The notes beneath the pieces were generated by a model that did not search any database, was not told where the DNA came from, and worked only from the letters and a program-made list of their open reading frames with translations. From positions 148,040,347 to 148,104,346 of the forward strand of contig NC_071387.1 in NCBI RefSeq assembly GCF_022682495.2: a stretch of 64,000 bases of DNA, written 5' to 3'. The translations under genes were made by a program, and so were the position numbers. The stretch comes from Desmodus rotundus. Lineage: Eukaryota; Chordata; Mammalia; Chiroptera; Phyllostomidae. Shown here one piece after another: positions 34,995 through 49,332 of the stretch (positions are counted from its first letter, which is position 1; every line of letters begins with the position of its first letter).

Positions 34995-35175
34995 TGGTTA
35001 AGAACAAAGGGCGGGTGCTTTAGAGTAAAACAGTCCTAGGTTTAAATCCTAAATCCACCACTTATTGTATGAGATTATGGGCAAGTAATTTAACCTCTTT
35101 AAGCTTCTGTTTTCTCCTACACTGCAAAAAGATAAAAGGAATTAGGTTTTACCTGCAGCATGAAGAATTTAAGTG
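34995..35175 (+). repeat. MIR SINE
   Basis: TCCTAGGTTTAAATCCTAAA (35034), CACTTATTGTATGAGATTAT, GGGCAAGTAATTTAACCTCT (35079) and TAAGCTTCTGTTTTCTCC give the sense MIR order. Confidence 0.75.
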
Positions 35176-36115
35176 AAAAATCAATAGACTCAGGTTTCCC
35201 AGAGTCAGCACTTCTAACACCTAGAAGGATCTGCCAGAGAGGTTATAGAATTCTCTTTTCTATAAACCTTTAAAACTACAACAGATGCTCATTAGTGAGA
35301 GGGGTTTCAATGAGACCTTTTCCCCTTGGACTGCAATCTGGTGGTCTGTGAGGGACTTACAGGAGGTCCCTTTGGTCTCTCAGTGTCAATATTGATGACA
35401 GTCTTTGGCTTCAAACCTATTTGCTTAATAAAAGTTAATTTTTATTTAATGTAATCACTGTCTTGTTTGCCTTTACCCACATCCCAAACTTTATTAAAAT
35501 ACACTAGAAAATGAAGATATTTCTGTTTGAAAATTATCGGCCAGCCATTTATCTGTCTCAAGATGGCAGAAAGCCCCCATTCAAACTTAACCTTTATCAG
35601 TGTGCCAAAATATATCCATAGCCAGGCAATTACTTCCAAGCATCAGTGGAATAAGTAAACAGAGAGACAGATGCAAAATTTGGAACGGTTACATTAAATG
35701 ATGAACTTATCCATCACTTTTTTGTGGCTGAGCACTAAATTTGACTAATTTAGGTCTAGTCTATATGTTGTGGTAGCCAGAAAATCAAAAGAAAGACAGG
35801 TAAACAAACACAGAGAACACAATACTGAGTTTTAGGCACTGGTGATGAGAGGGTCCTCCTGAGAAGGTGAATGAGCCAGGTACAGCCCAACTGTACATGA
35901 GGCCTTATAGAGAAAGGCAGGCCGGTGTTTCTGTGGCAGGGCAGACCAGGCCCAGGAAGGATTTCGAGTTGCTCAGCGGTACAGAAGTAGATACAGATTC
36001 ATTCCGTCCGTGGTGCAGACTGACTACACTACCTTCTGATGGTACTCCAAACTACCTAAAACTTCCCAGACAGGCTAGCAAGCAACCTCAGAAACTCATT
36101 CCATTATTCCACAAA
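35176..36115. other. Intergenic, nothing recognised
   Basis: No gene recognised. An 84-codon frame at 35867-36121 has no family resemblance. Confidence 0.5.
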
Positions 36116-36119
36116 CCCT

Positions 36120-37420
36120 GACTGTTCTACAAGTGCCAAGCTTTGAGCTGTGCTGGGGATACAATGGTGAGCCGGGCCTAATCCTTGCTTTCAGCACACC
36201 TGCAGTTTACTTAAAAAAAAAAACAAAAAAAACTGTTTAGAGAAGTTACAATAAAGTATAATAAGAACCATGGCAGGGGAAGTAGAAGAGGTGTATGGTA
36301 GGAATCCTAACCTCATCTGGGGCTCAGGGAGTTGTTAAAGAGAAATAAAGCCAGACCCCAGGTAAAGGATGTATAGGCAGAATTTATCCAGTAACTACTA
36401 CAGTAGGAAAGAGACTTCTGTATAAGAGTGAGCTCAATTTAAAATGCAGCAAATACAGCTGGGGATTCACAGCCAACAAGCAGAGTGAGGAGGTCAGTGG
36501 ACTGGAAAACACTAAGAACAGAGAGACATCAAGGGTTGGGGCTTCTTGCCTAATTGGCCTAATGGGATTTTTGCTAAAGGCAGGTGAGGGACTCAGACAT
36601 CAAGAGTGGGGGATGAAGAACTTGGTCAGATATCAAGGGTGGTCAATCATCAAGGGGAGAGGGGCTCTCACCAAACTGACTTAGCAGGATCTTGCTGAAC
36701 TGGCCTCAGCAAGATGAGGCCTAGTCAAAAAGAGGGCTCCAAGGAGGCTCTTTCCTTTGAGGGCTTGAAGGAGAGAGTCTTCATCAGAGTTTTCTTGCAG
36801 AAAGAGGTAGTTAAACTGAAAACTGAAAACTAATTAAAGTTGGATGATAACATTCTGTAAGCTGGGAAGAGCACATGTGAAGTCCTTAGAGGTGAAACAA
36901 GAGCAGTGAATTTGGGAAAGTGAAAAACAATCTGGTTATGATTATGAAGTTTGAGGCAAAAAAGGTAGGGAGGGAGACTAGAGACATAATTAAAAGAGAG
37001 ATTGGGATGCTCATAAATGTTGCTAGAAGTTCAGATTTTGTCCTGAGGCCAGTAAGTAAGGTTTCACTGGAGAATAGTATGATTTTCTTTCCTTAACCTG
37101 CAGAGTAGAAATAATCGAGGGGGCAAGGCTGAAGGCAGGGAGTCCAGCTGAGCGCATACTGCAGTAATCTGGGTGTGTGGCAAGGTGACTTGGATGAGGG
37201 CGATGGCATGGAGCTACAGAGAAATGGAAGCATTGAGATATTTAGGAAACAGGAATTGTGGGACTTGGGGCATGATTTAGCTGCAGGAGAGAGAAAGGCA
37301 GGAGTCAAGGATGACTCCCAGGTTTATGACTTTGGCAACTGGATGGATACTGAAATTAGGAACATTGATGGCAGAGCAGCTTGCATCATTGTTTTGGGAC
37401 ATACTGAGTTTAAACTGTAA
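36120..37420 (+). repeat. Ancient dispersed repeat, second copy, split by a solo LTR
   Basis: Begins with GTGCCAAGCTTTGAGCTGTG and CTGGGGATACAATGGTGAGC (36153), continues with ATCTGGGGCTCAGGGAGT, resumes after the LTR with GCAGAAAGAGGTAGTTAAAC, and then TCCTTAGAGGTGAAACAAGA (36880), CTGCAGTAATCTGGGTGTGT (37159) and GGGACTTGGGGCATGATTTA (37259). Same family as 1950-2920. The 81-codon frame inside it is not a gene. Confidence 0.55.
36333..36786 (-). mobile_element. Solo LTR of an endogenous retrovirus, antisense
   Basis: 454 bp. On the minus strand it begins TGATGAAGACTCTCTCC and ends with GGCTTTATTTCTCTTTAACA, so it has TG...CA ends and an LTR-like 3' terminus. A 4-bp direct repeat GAGT flanks it (36329-36332 and 36787-36790). 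Removing it restores a continuous ancient-repeat sequence. There is no internal coding region, so this is a recombination-derived solo LTR. Family not named. Confidence 0.75.
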
Positions 37421-37479
37421 AACTCTCGAGCATGGAGCTCAGGTGTTGAAATCCTAGTATCCTCAGTCCTACAGAACCT

Positions 37480-38300
37480 TGCACTCTGTCTTGAGGACTA
37501 AGGTGGCGGACATCACCTTGACCCAATGAATAAAGGTTAACATCACCGGAGATGTCATGTGGTATTAGATACCCCTGAAATGATGTGACAAGAAGGGCAT
37601 TTCACCTCTGTATTATTCTTTCCAAAAACCCATAACCCCAGTTAATCACATGAAAAACAACAGACAAACCCAAATTTGGGGAAGGGGCATTCTACAAAAT
37701 ACCTGGCCAGAACTCCTCAAGACTGTCAAGGTCAATAAAAACAAGGAAAGAGCCCTGGCTCAGTGGCTCAGTTGATTGGAGAGTGGTCCTATACAACCAA
37801 ATGTTGCAGGTTCAATCCCCATCAGGGCGCATGCGTGGGTTCTGGGTTTGATCCCTGGTCAGGGTGCATATGGGAGGCAATTGATTAATGTTTCTCTCTC
37901 TCTCTCTCCTCTCTCTATCCCCTTTCATCCCTCTCTCTCTCAAGTCAATAAACATATCCTCAGGTAAGGAGTAAAAAATGAAAGAAAGAAAGAAAAACAA
38001 GGAACTGAGAAACTGCCACAGACCAGAGGACACATGACAAGTAACCGCAGTGCAGTCGCCCAGGATGGGGTCTGGAACGGAACGAGGACACTAATGCGTG
38101 AGGTGGTGAGATCTAGACGGAGCCTGGAGTTTAATCAATAGTAACGTGCCAATGCGTTTCTTAGACCCAACACGTGCGCCCTGTTATGTAAGATGTTGCA
38201 GCAGGGGAAACTGGATGACAGGGTGTACGAAAATGACTGTCTGTACAACTTTTGTGTAAATCTAACATCATTCCATCAGAAAAAGTTTATTTTTACAAAA
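37480..38300 (+). repeat. L1M-type 3' end, interrupted by a SINE
   Basis: The left part has ATGTCATGTGGTATTAGATA (37551) and AAAACCCATAACCCCAGTTA (37625). The right part has GAAACTGCCACAGACCAGAG (38009), ACGTGCCAATGCGTTTCTTA (38144), GTAAGATGTTGCAGCAGGGG (38188) and TGTGTAAATCTAACATCATT (38254). The order matches a common old L1 3' region. Family naming is tentative. Confidence 0.6.
37749..37992 (+). mobile_element. VES-type bat SINE with target duplication
   Basis: Head AGCCCTGGCTCAGTGGCTCA, B box GGTTCAATCCC (37810), a second GGTTTGATCCC (37845), a TCTCTCTCTCTC tract and an A-rich GAAA tail. Flanking 12-bp direct repeats AAAAACAAGGAA lie at 37737-37748 and 37993-38004. It inserted into the L1M remnant. 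Confidence 0.9.
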
Positions 38301-39880
38301 TGGCAGTGCCATCGAGAAGCATCCAATTCAAAACGAAACCAATGAGAAGTCAGCTGTGCCTCTGGGACTCACAGCACACTGTGGAAGTGCCGTGGTACCT
38401 TGTCTCCCCACCCAGATGGAGAAGCAAGTGTACCATGGAGGTCAGTTTTTCAGGATATTGAAATTAACTCTTCAATCACAGACAGGAAAAGTTATTTTCA
38501 GCTATTTTTTTGATGGCAAGCTTTCAAAAGTGGATGATAAAATTCCCCACCCTCTGAACAGAGGACACTAAGTGTCATTGAATCCTTTCTGGGTGAATCA
38601 GGGTCACCGGTGTGAACATCCGGTATCACATCACACAGTTCTGCCTTCCATCTTCTTTAGTTCAGCGTGAAGGTGGAAGTGCAGGGGCCACCTCCCCACA
38701 GGTGATACTGGCTAAGGAAAGGCCAAACGAGATGAATGTGGATTAACAATAAGACAGGTGTTTGTGTAACCTCGGATGAGCCAGCATTGGGTAGAAAGCA
38801 TCTTCCACCTTCTTAGATGGCAGTTTGGTTCAGGAGAGCCACTGGCCCTGATTTTCCCATTTTTCTGTGCCATTTCGTAGTTAGTAACGTACCCACTACA
38901 GTTTGCTGACTGCCATGCGTATCCCCTGGGCAATAACTGAAGACACCACTTATCCCTGTCTGCCTCACTCTAGGTCGGCCTGGGAAGCAGGTGGAGGTGA
39001 AAGATTAACCCATCGATATTTTCATGAGGGACTTTACATTTTTTCTGTTTCCAGCTCTACTTAGAGAACATTTTCTTTGTGATGTATTATTTGCTTCCTA
39101 TTGCATGAAAAAGTGTCTAAAAAAAAATGCACGGTGATGTGGACCTTGGCAACAGGCATCCAGAGAAGTAATGGGAGTTTAAGAAAAAGGGGATTAAAAT
39201 TCTGACTTTTCACCAAGTCTTTTCTACCACCCTCGACCAGAGCAGCAAGGCAGCTGGGACTCCCTGCTCAGAAAGACCACATATCCCTGGAGCCCAACTG
39301 CCCACACTCACAGCCCCTCCTCTGGAAAGTGGACTTCACCCAGCTCTCTGTCCCAGCTTGTCCTTCGGTCACCCCCTAACTTTTATCTAATCTCACATAA
39401 AAACAGAGAGTATTCTTCCTCTGAATTACTTCTGTCACTGAAATACAAGCCCCTCCAGTACTGCAGGCTCTACTTTCTGCCTCATTTTTCTCCTGTCCAA
39501 ATCACTTTACTCAATGTCAGTCTGGATAAATATTTCTGGATCAAATGACTGTTTATGCAATAAATCTCTCCCAGTAGCCAGATGAGGCACTTGGTAGCAA
39601 CTGTCAGACTAGTGGTATGGACAGAAGATATTGAAAGAGCAATGGGGATGTTTAAGAAGCTCCCTATACAATGTCCACTTGGTCACTTGTTCGTTGGAGG
39701 CAGGACTCGAGCTTCCATCAGCTTCACAGACATAAATAAACTGGGCTGAGGCCAGAGGTTTGGACCCAGAACTAATTGTCAGCTAACTAATCTTAGAAGT
39801 CGGACTAAGGAAAAGATATTTTAACATCCATACTATGCCTCCATTCCTCCAGGAAAATATGCAAAGATCTATACTTCATT
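38301..39880. other. Intergenic, nothing recognised
   Basis: Mixed-composition DNA. Short open frames near 38252-38571 and 38712-38933 show no family resemblance. No RNA gene or firm repeat. Confidence 0.5.
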
Positions 39881-39886
39881 TAGAGC

Positions 39887-40233
39887 AGGGTTTGTCTACT
39901 TAACTACTATTCACATTTTGGGCCAGACAATGCTTTGCGGTGGAGGGCTGTCCTATGCCCTGTAGAAAGTTTAGTAGCCAGGGTTGCTAGAGTTAGCAAA
40001 TTAAACTGCAGGGTTCCCAGGTAAATTTGAATTTTAGATAAAGAACAAATAATGGTTTTAGTATAGGTGTGCCCCGTGCACTATTAAACGCATCCCTAGC
40101 CTCTATCTAGTAGATGCCAGCAGCTTTACCCCTCCCCCACCACCTCCCTCCCCACAGAGTGACAATCAAACGTATCACCAGACATTGCTGAATGTCTCCT
40201 GGGAGGCAACACTGCGCCTGCTTGGGAACCACT
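39887..40233 (-). repeat. MER20 (hAT), antisense, split by another element
   Basis: Plus-strand order of antisense MER20: CAGGGTTTGTCTACTTAACT (39890), CACATTTTGGGCCAGACAAT, TAGAAAGTTTAGTAGC, then after the insertion ATCCCTAGCCTCTATCTAGT (40092), CACCAGACATTGCTGAATGT (40177), and GGGAGGCAACACTGCGCCTG. The ends fit CAGGG and CCACTG. Confidence 0.8.
39979..40091. mobile_element. Short DNA-transposon-like insertion in MER20
   Basis: Starts CAGGGTTGCTAGAGTTAGCA and contains CAGGTAAATTTGAATTTTAG and TTTTAGTATAGGTGTGCCCC, phrases of a common palindromic non-autonomous element. Possible decayed 8-bp target duplication: TTAGTAGC (39971) and TTAAACGC (40084), 5 of 8. Only about one half of the palindrome is visible. 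Confidence 0.55.
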
Positions 40234-40574
40234 GCCTCAGAGTAACACATCAGAAAGCTATAAATCTGAAATTCATTATCTTAGCTTCCAGAAGGAGCTA
40301 TATCTGGTAAAGTATCAGCAAAAGAATTAGCCATTCTTAAACCATTTTGAAATCATTATTTATTCTGCTTTTTAATGTCCCTTGGGCTCAATTCCCTTTA
40401 GGTTTTCATGCCAGGTAATTCTTGGCTTTCCTTCAGAATTAGCAGACTCATTTTGATCATATTTCCTTTTTTTCCTTAACTGCTAGAAAGCTTAGAGGTG
40501 AATTTAATGCTCAGTTGCAGCAGCCATCTAAGTTCATGGAGCTAGTATTTTATTTTTTAAAACAAACATCGACA
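40234..40574. other. Intergenic, nothing recognised
   Basis: AT-rich DNA. No gene or repeat recognised. Confidence 0.5.
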
Positions 40575-40705
40575 TAGTGGTTTTATATGCCACATATATT
40601 TTAAATGCTTCATAAATATTAACTTCTTGAATTCATTCCATCACTGCAACAACCCTATGTGTTAGTACTATTATTACCCTCCCTTTTCAGAATAAGATAC
40701 TTAGG
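40575..40705 (-). repeat. MIR SINE fragment, antisense
   Basis: TGCTTCATAAATATTAACTT (40608), CACTGCAACAACCCTATGTG (40643), TTATTACCCTCCCTTTTCAG fit the 3' half of an antisense MIR. Confidence 0.6.
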
Positions 40706-41570
40706 TCTTTTTTTTTCTTTTCTATGAATAATTTCCCCTTTCATCATCATCCTTATTTTATGAAGTTAGCCCCTTCAGATTCTGATTGGAAGTTGATTGG
40801 GTATAAGTACTGTATCACACACCTACACAACTTCAGGTCTGCTCATCCTCACCTGCCTCTAGTTCCAAATGCCACCATGGCCACTCGCTCCAACTACTTC
40901 TCCCAGGTGTGTCCTCCCAGGGCCCAGTCTCATGCCCATGCCACGCACCTCTCACCTCCTATCCTGGGCTTCCCTGTGGACCCCAAGAGGTGAGACACCG
41001 GGAACCTTGCTTCAGAGCCCAGAACTGCACAACCAAGAATTGCAGAGGAATTAACATCGCATAGTCAAAATGTTGCAAATGGGAGAAAAATCTGTTCTTT
41101 TTTTTCACTCTAGACAGTCTGTCCTAAGATGCAGCTTTCAGAGCATGGTTCTGTAAGACAGAGCAATCTGTAGCACTGAGTGGTGACCAGCTCAGTTACG
41201 CCTGCTTGGATTTCTCTCCCTCCTCCCGGGCTTCACCCCCGTGTCTCTGGCTTCTGCTCCTCAGAATTGCACTCCCTACTCAACAGCAGCAACGGAGCGC
41301 TGTCAGGCTCTGCTTTCTAAGGAATCCAGACAAAGACAATTATAAATAATTATAAATAAAATCACCCCGAATGGAAGCTCATCTAGTTATTTCTGTTACC
41401 GTCAGAGTCAGTATTAGTAACAGGTTCAGTCGAATCAATTCTGGAACGTTATCCCCAGCAGGACTTTAGGGGCCAGCTCCTTCACCTTTGCAGGGAAGGG
41501 GATTGTTTAAGATCACGGGCCCTGTTAGGGCCTTCAGATAGAGTACCCACCGTTAGTGCCTACAGTGTCA
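40706..41570. other. Intergenic, nothing recognised
   Basis: A moderately GC-rich part at 40850-41010 has overlapping short frames with no family resemblance. No RNA gene recognised. Confidence 0.5.
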
Positions 41571-41574
41571 GATT

Positions 41575-41775
41575 TCCATATAAATTATTTCTTTGTGCTT
41601 GCAAATTGAGCAACTAGTATTACTGTCCTTATTTTATGCATACGACAGAGAGGCTCAGAAAAAGTGGAGTGAAATGGTCAAGGTCATGACCTTAGCAAAT
41701 GGAAGAATCAGGTTTACACCAGGCCTCTAAACTCCACTTAAACCTACTTCTTTCCCCAACTGCCTCTCAGTGGTT
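41575..41775 (-). repeat. MIR SINE, antisense
   Basis: TGTCCTTATTTTATGCATAC (41625), AGAGAGGCTCAGAAAAAGTG, TGGTCAAGGTCATGACCTTA (41674) and GTTTACACCAGGCCTCTAAA (41712) fit an antisense MIR. Confidence 0.65.
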
Positions 41776-41819
41776 GGGAAATTGGCCCTGGCCGTCTGGG
41801 GAGCTGGGTGGGAAACAAC

Positions 41820-42035
41820 ATGGACTCAGAGGAAGACAGGCTTGAATTCAAGTCCTAGCCCTTTAACTTAATAGATTTGTGACTTTCAGTTGCTTAATTT
41901 CTCTGAGCCTCAATTTTGAATTCTAAGAATAGGGATTATAACATCTACGCATAGTGTGGCTGTGAAGAAGAAATGAGATAATATATATAAATCTCCCACC
42001 AGTGTTTGCACACAGTAGGTACTTAATAACCATTA
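41820..42035 (+). repeat. MIR SINE, nearly full length
   Basis: Sense order: GGCTTGAATTCAAGTCCTAG (41840), GACTTTCAGTTGCTTAATTT, CTCTGAGCCTCAATTTTGAA (41902), GATTATAACATCTACGCATA, GTTTGCACACAGTAGGTACT (42004) and TTAATAACCATTAG. It lies 45 bp from the antisense MIR. Confidence 0.85.
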
Positions 42036-42089
42036 GCTAGTATCAGTTCTCTGGATTCAAAGGCGTCTCCCAAAAACAATATTACCTTC

Positions 42090-42170
42090 TCTGTTGCAGG
42101 TGCTTATTAAGTGCCAGGCATGATGCTAAATATAGTCTGTAGAGGAAGGAACTTCTTGTAACCACCCTAA
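42090..42170 (-). repeat. MIR fragment, antisense
   Basis: CTTATTAAGTGCCAGGCATG (42104) followed by ATGCTAAATATAGTCTG resembles the 3' end of an antisense MIR. Short and uncertain. Confidence 0.45.
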
Positions 42171-43860
42171 CCTCACCGAGGGCGGGAAGGTAAAGGGGGA
42201 TGTCTACTACCTCCTCTTAATCTCTTGTTTCCTCTGACAATAGATCATCAACTGTAGGCTTTTATGTACTCCTTTGTTGAACTGTGCCCTATCTGTGTAG
42301 CTGTCTGAAAACTTAAATTTATAGTTCAGTTCTGTCCTAAGCAAGAACACCCTAAAGTATGAGGTTGATGTGCTAATTATATTTTTCTGATATGCATTAA
42401 AACATACACATTCATCATTAAAATTAAAAAGTATTATTATTTAAAATACTCCAGGAAAAAAAGTAAGATAAAACATGATTTGAAAATACTCCAGAAAAAA
42501 AATATCAGGTAGAATAAAATCGGCATAAAGTTGACCATGGTTGAAACTAGAGATGAGTATGTGGGACTATACCATTCTCTAATTTTATGCATCTGTGAAA
42601 TTTCTGTAGTTAAATAGTATAACAACATAGAGTCAAACACACTTATCAAACCCGGAGGCAGGGGAGTGGAACACTCTTTGGCGAGACCTAAAATCATCTC
42701 ACATTCCCCAGAGGATCCCTTGGGCAACACTGGCCCATAATGCTGCTGGGATGTCACCATCATGAGAACAGACACTGGGCTTCAGTCTTCCTCATGGGCT
42801 TTGTCCCCGGCACTGGGAACGACTAGCCACAGAGATAAATGCCCACTGAAGGTTGGCTGAACCCATGAATGGATATCTCACCTGCCATCCTCCTTGTGGC
42901 TCTTAGCTCTGTCTCCTGGGATGCCCTAAGCTGCTCGCTCTCCCTTAGGGACTGGGCAATAAATTAACTTGAAAATCTTCACCTGAATATGATTAGTAAT
43001 GTAACACTAGGAGTAATCTGAGGAGCCCCTGCTGTTTTTCTTTTGCTGCTCTGCCATTTGGCTTCCATTATTGTAAAGAAACACCTAGAAAATTTCAATG
43101 ACCTTTTGGGTTGGCATTATTATTATTACTACTACTAAATGAGGTCAACTATATTAGATGATATTACTTGGCTACTGCTTATGTTTTTGGTCAAAGAATC
43201 CCTTATCAGCTGCTATTAAGAACAAGCTTCATAATCATTTGTCTCAAACAGGTTATATGTCATCAATCTAGAAAAAAGAGGAAGGGGTGAGTGGTCTCAG
43301 GAGCCAGAAATGACTCTGTGCTTAGGAGCCTGACACCGACCAGGAGGCCAACAGGGAGTGCGCTTGCGCTGAGCCACTCAGGAGCCCACGCTCTCCCGCC
43401 CACACCCAGAGCCAGGGAATGCTGCCCACTCTCTGCAGACACTCTCTGGGATATTCTGGGATCAGAGTCTGGTACCAAATTAGATATTTGAAGTAAAGGT
43501 TAGATGTACTAGAAGTCTAAATCTATCCAGGATAGAAAGGCCTCGGTGGGATCCCTTTTTGTGCGTGTAATTAGTTATCCTAAAAGACAGTGATAGTGTG
43601 CTGCTTTATTATGCAAATCAACTAGTATTATGAAAAATACTGTTTCAAGTCATAATATCATTGTTTCCCTTTGCTGTAGGGTGTGAGGCAAATTTCTATT
43701 AAATATGCATCTACCTTTTGAGTTTTCTTAGGTATTCGGTGTAACTCTTTTGGGTACAGAAACAATGAGAGATTATATCACTATTTAAAGGCCAAAAATA
43801 GAAGAAACAATAAAAAAGAAATCTGAGAAATTAGAGTGGCAGTGCTACTCTGCTGCCAGA
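42171..43860. other. Intergenic; possible old L1 piece
   Basis: No gene recognised. 42530-42610 (GGGACTATACCATTCTCTAA and CATCTGTGAAATTTCTGTAG) resembles an old L1 3' region. A GC-richer patch at 43270-43470 is open on both strands for about 70 codons without family resemblance. Confidence 0.4.
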
Positions 43861-44270
43861 AAATACAAATACAGAAATTAGGCTTCTACTTCCCAAATCC
43901 TTATTCTGGAAATAGCTTTCTCTCGTTTATAGAATGAGAACAACCCATCAGATTATTTTTATGGATCTTTTTTAGAAATGAATTGGCTCATGAATGGAAG
44001 AGAATGAAGTGGATGTAGGCTTGGTGCCTCAGCAGCCTCTAATTAGTGTGAGCATTGTGTGATGCGTGGCCTGATGCTTTATTAAGCCAGTGCAATTGGA
44101 CCCCCCAAGACAAAGCGAAGGACCTGTTTCACAGCTCATGGAGTAAATGAAACCTAAAACATTTTTCCAAGGAAGCAACGGAAGCACATAACTGTCAATT
44201 TAAGAATTTACATGGAAATAAAGTGCAAATTGTCCAAAAACAAATGACAGGATGCTCAATCTCACTCATA
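43861..44270. other. Non-repetitive AT-rich stretch, possible conserved element
   Basis: No repeat family recognised. Around 43980-44130 there are clustered words such as TAATTAG (44040), GTGTGATGCGTGGCCTGATG and TTTATTAAG, of a kind often seen in developmental enhancers. Conservation cannot be judged from one sequence. Confidence 0.3.
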
Positions 44271-44459
44271 TTGGAGAAATTAAATTAAAATATTTGTACT
44301 TCCTTACCTTTCTGCTGGTCTGTTGAAATAGCCTCCTAACAGCTCCCCCTGCTTCCATTCTTGCAGACAAACAATCCTTTAAAGACAAAAATCAAGTCAT
44401 GTCCTTCCACTGCTTGCAACTTGGCTTCCCAGTTCACTTACTAGGTGTATTTAAACATA

Positions 44460-44950
44460 AGTTCCATGACACTTTAACACACACTGAACATAAATTTTAC
44501 ATAAATTCTGCAACTGTTTGCAGATACAATGTCTTAGAAATCTTTTCATGTTTTGCACATAGAAATCTGCCTCTGTCTCTTTGGTTGCTGCATAATATTC
44601 CACAGTATGGTTAAGATTCGTTTAGCCATTCTCTTATTAGTGGACATTTAGGTTGTTAACAGTTATTCAAAGTTGTAAATAAGGGTGAAGGGAACATCCT
44701 ATATGTGTTTTCTTGTTGCTTTGTGAGAGTGTTTGTCTAAGGAAGATACTGAGAAGTAATTTTCAAAAAACCCCCGTAGCCACTGCCCAGTTGCCTCCCA
44801 AACAAGCAGTGGGAACACCCCACCAGTGGCGTGTGAGAAGCCTATTTACCCACAACTCTGCCAACATTTGCTTCTAGATGCTCTGGACTGTTTCACTGTC
44901 TATTCTTGTAACTCATATCATTCTTTAACTCTGGGAAATTCTTGTCTATT
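44460..44950 (-). repeat. Antisense L1M remnant
   Basis: GCTGCATAATATTCCACAGT (44587), CTTATTAGTGGACATTTAGG (44634), CCAGTTGCCTCCCAAACAAG (44788) and CCCACAACTCTGCCAACATT (44849) give the antisense L1M order. Confidence 0.7.
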
Positions 44951-47670
<2,720 letters not shown>

Positions 47671-48639
47671 AAATCAATTTCATCTGGTTATTCAGTTCCT
47701 TATTGTAAGAATCAAATTTTAATCTCCATGTCTTCTGGTTGATGTGTTGGTGACTGCTGTACCCTCACACATGTATTAGAAAACTTGACTTACCCTAGTG
47801 TTAATTCCTGCTTTGCTTGCTCTATTATTCATCTTCATTGGGTGTTTGTCCATCCACGCTGTTGAGTTTGTCATCTTTCATAGTGTTGGTCTTCCTCGAA
47901 TGTGTGGTAATCTTGACTCTGCATTCTTTTTTAAAAAAAATTTGTATTGTATTTTTTCCATTACCGTTTGGTTGAGATTCTCCATTAGACTGCATTCTCT
48001 GTCAGTGGGTTTCATCTGCTTGGGGATATTGCTGGTCTGAATTGTCTGCTGGCCTGTTCTCAGTGATGGTGAAAATGGATGTGACTGGGTGAGATTTCTC
48101 AGAGGTGTTCAGTTCTGGTACCCCATTCCTCTGGCAACGGCCAGCCTCATGACACATGGCCATGCCTGTCTAATTTGGGGTCCCTGGTCACAAGTCCTAC
48201 CTGGAGGCTGACACTCTCACTGCTGTTTGGCTCAAGGCACATGAAAGGGCATCAATGGAAGAGGAATCTCTGGCCCCTCCTGCATGGGTGCCCCAAGGAC
48301 CTACATGCTAATGGTCCTTGATACTCCCCTGCTTCTGGTGTTTAGCACCTTCAGGAATGAAGCAGGCTTGGTGCTCCCTTCACCTTTGTTGCAATAGTCT
48401 TCTATGCACACTTTAGGGTGGGCTTTTTGTTTTTTCACCAAGCAGTCTACATCCTGTACCTTAGGATTTAGAGGTTTCTGGTTCACTGGAAGTTTCACTT
48501 ATTTAGGATCATCGGTTGAGGCCCTTGCTGCAGGAATGAAGAAGCTATAGGATATACTTAGACCATCATCCTGAAATGAAACCAGATTTCCTTATCCACC
48601 CTCAAAATATGAAGTCATCAGACCTGTTAGAACTGTGGC

Positions 48640-48720
48640 TTTCAATTCTGACTGCACATTAGAATCATTTGGGGAGCTTGCAGACAGAATATTGATACCC
48701 CAGGCATTTTGATTTAGTTA
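48640..48720 (+). repeat. MER5A-like hAT fragment
   Basis: GACTGCACATTAGAATCATT (48649) and TGGGGAGCTTGCAGACAG follow a TGGCTTTCAATTCT start, matching the left half of MER5A. Confidence 0.75.
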
Positions 48721-49332
48721 TAAGGAGTGGGGGCTATGCTAATTGCTGTTTGTTGTGTTATAAATGCTCCTGCAAACCACTTGCCTAAAGTAACCGAGCT
48801 GATCACCTCTGAGAGGGCCAGCCTTCGACTCGGGGTTTAGCAGAAGCCCAGAACCACCTGGCAGTCTCACTAGCCAGAACTTTGATCACAAAAGGCTTTG
48901 CCCTGCTTGTCACCTTCCCCCCTACACACAGATATTTAAGCAATGGATAGCTTATCATTATTTTATCACTAGTCATCACCATGTTTAACTAACATTTTTC
49001 ACTTGATCTGTGTTGCTCATCAAATGTCACTCTGCTGATTTTTGGAAGCTTGTTTTAAACACCTTTTCCTGTGTGACTGGTTGTTCAATTTCTCTGATAT
49101 CTCTTGTATTTAAACTTAACTAATGATGCTCATTTCAAGTATACAAATTGAGAAACCAACTTGCAATAAGATCCTGATATATTTGCCTTATGTTTTCTAG
49201 TCTTTAATAGCTTTTGTTTGGTCTGAATTAAAAATCTGAAATAAGCCAGTTAAATGGATTTTGGAGATGAGGTGACACAAAACACAATGAATTTCTCTTA
49301 AAAAAGGCTACATTTTATATTAGTAACTTAAG

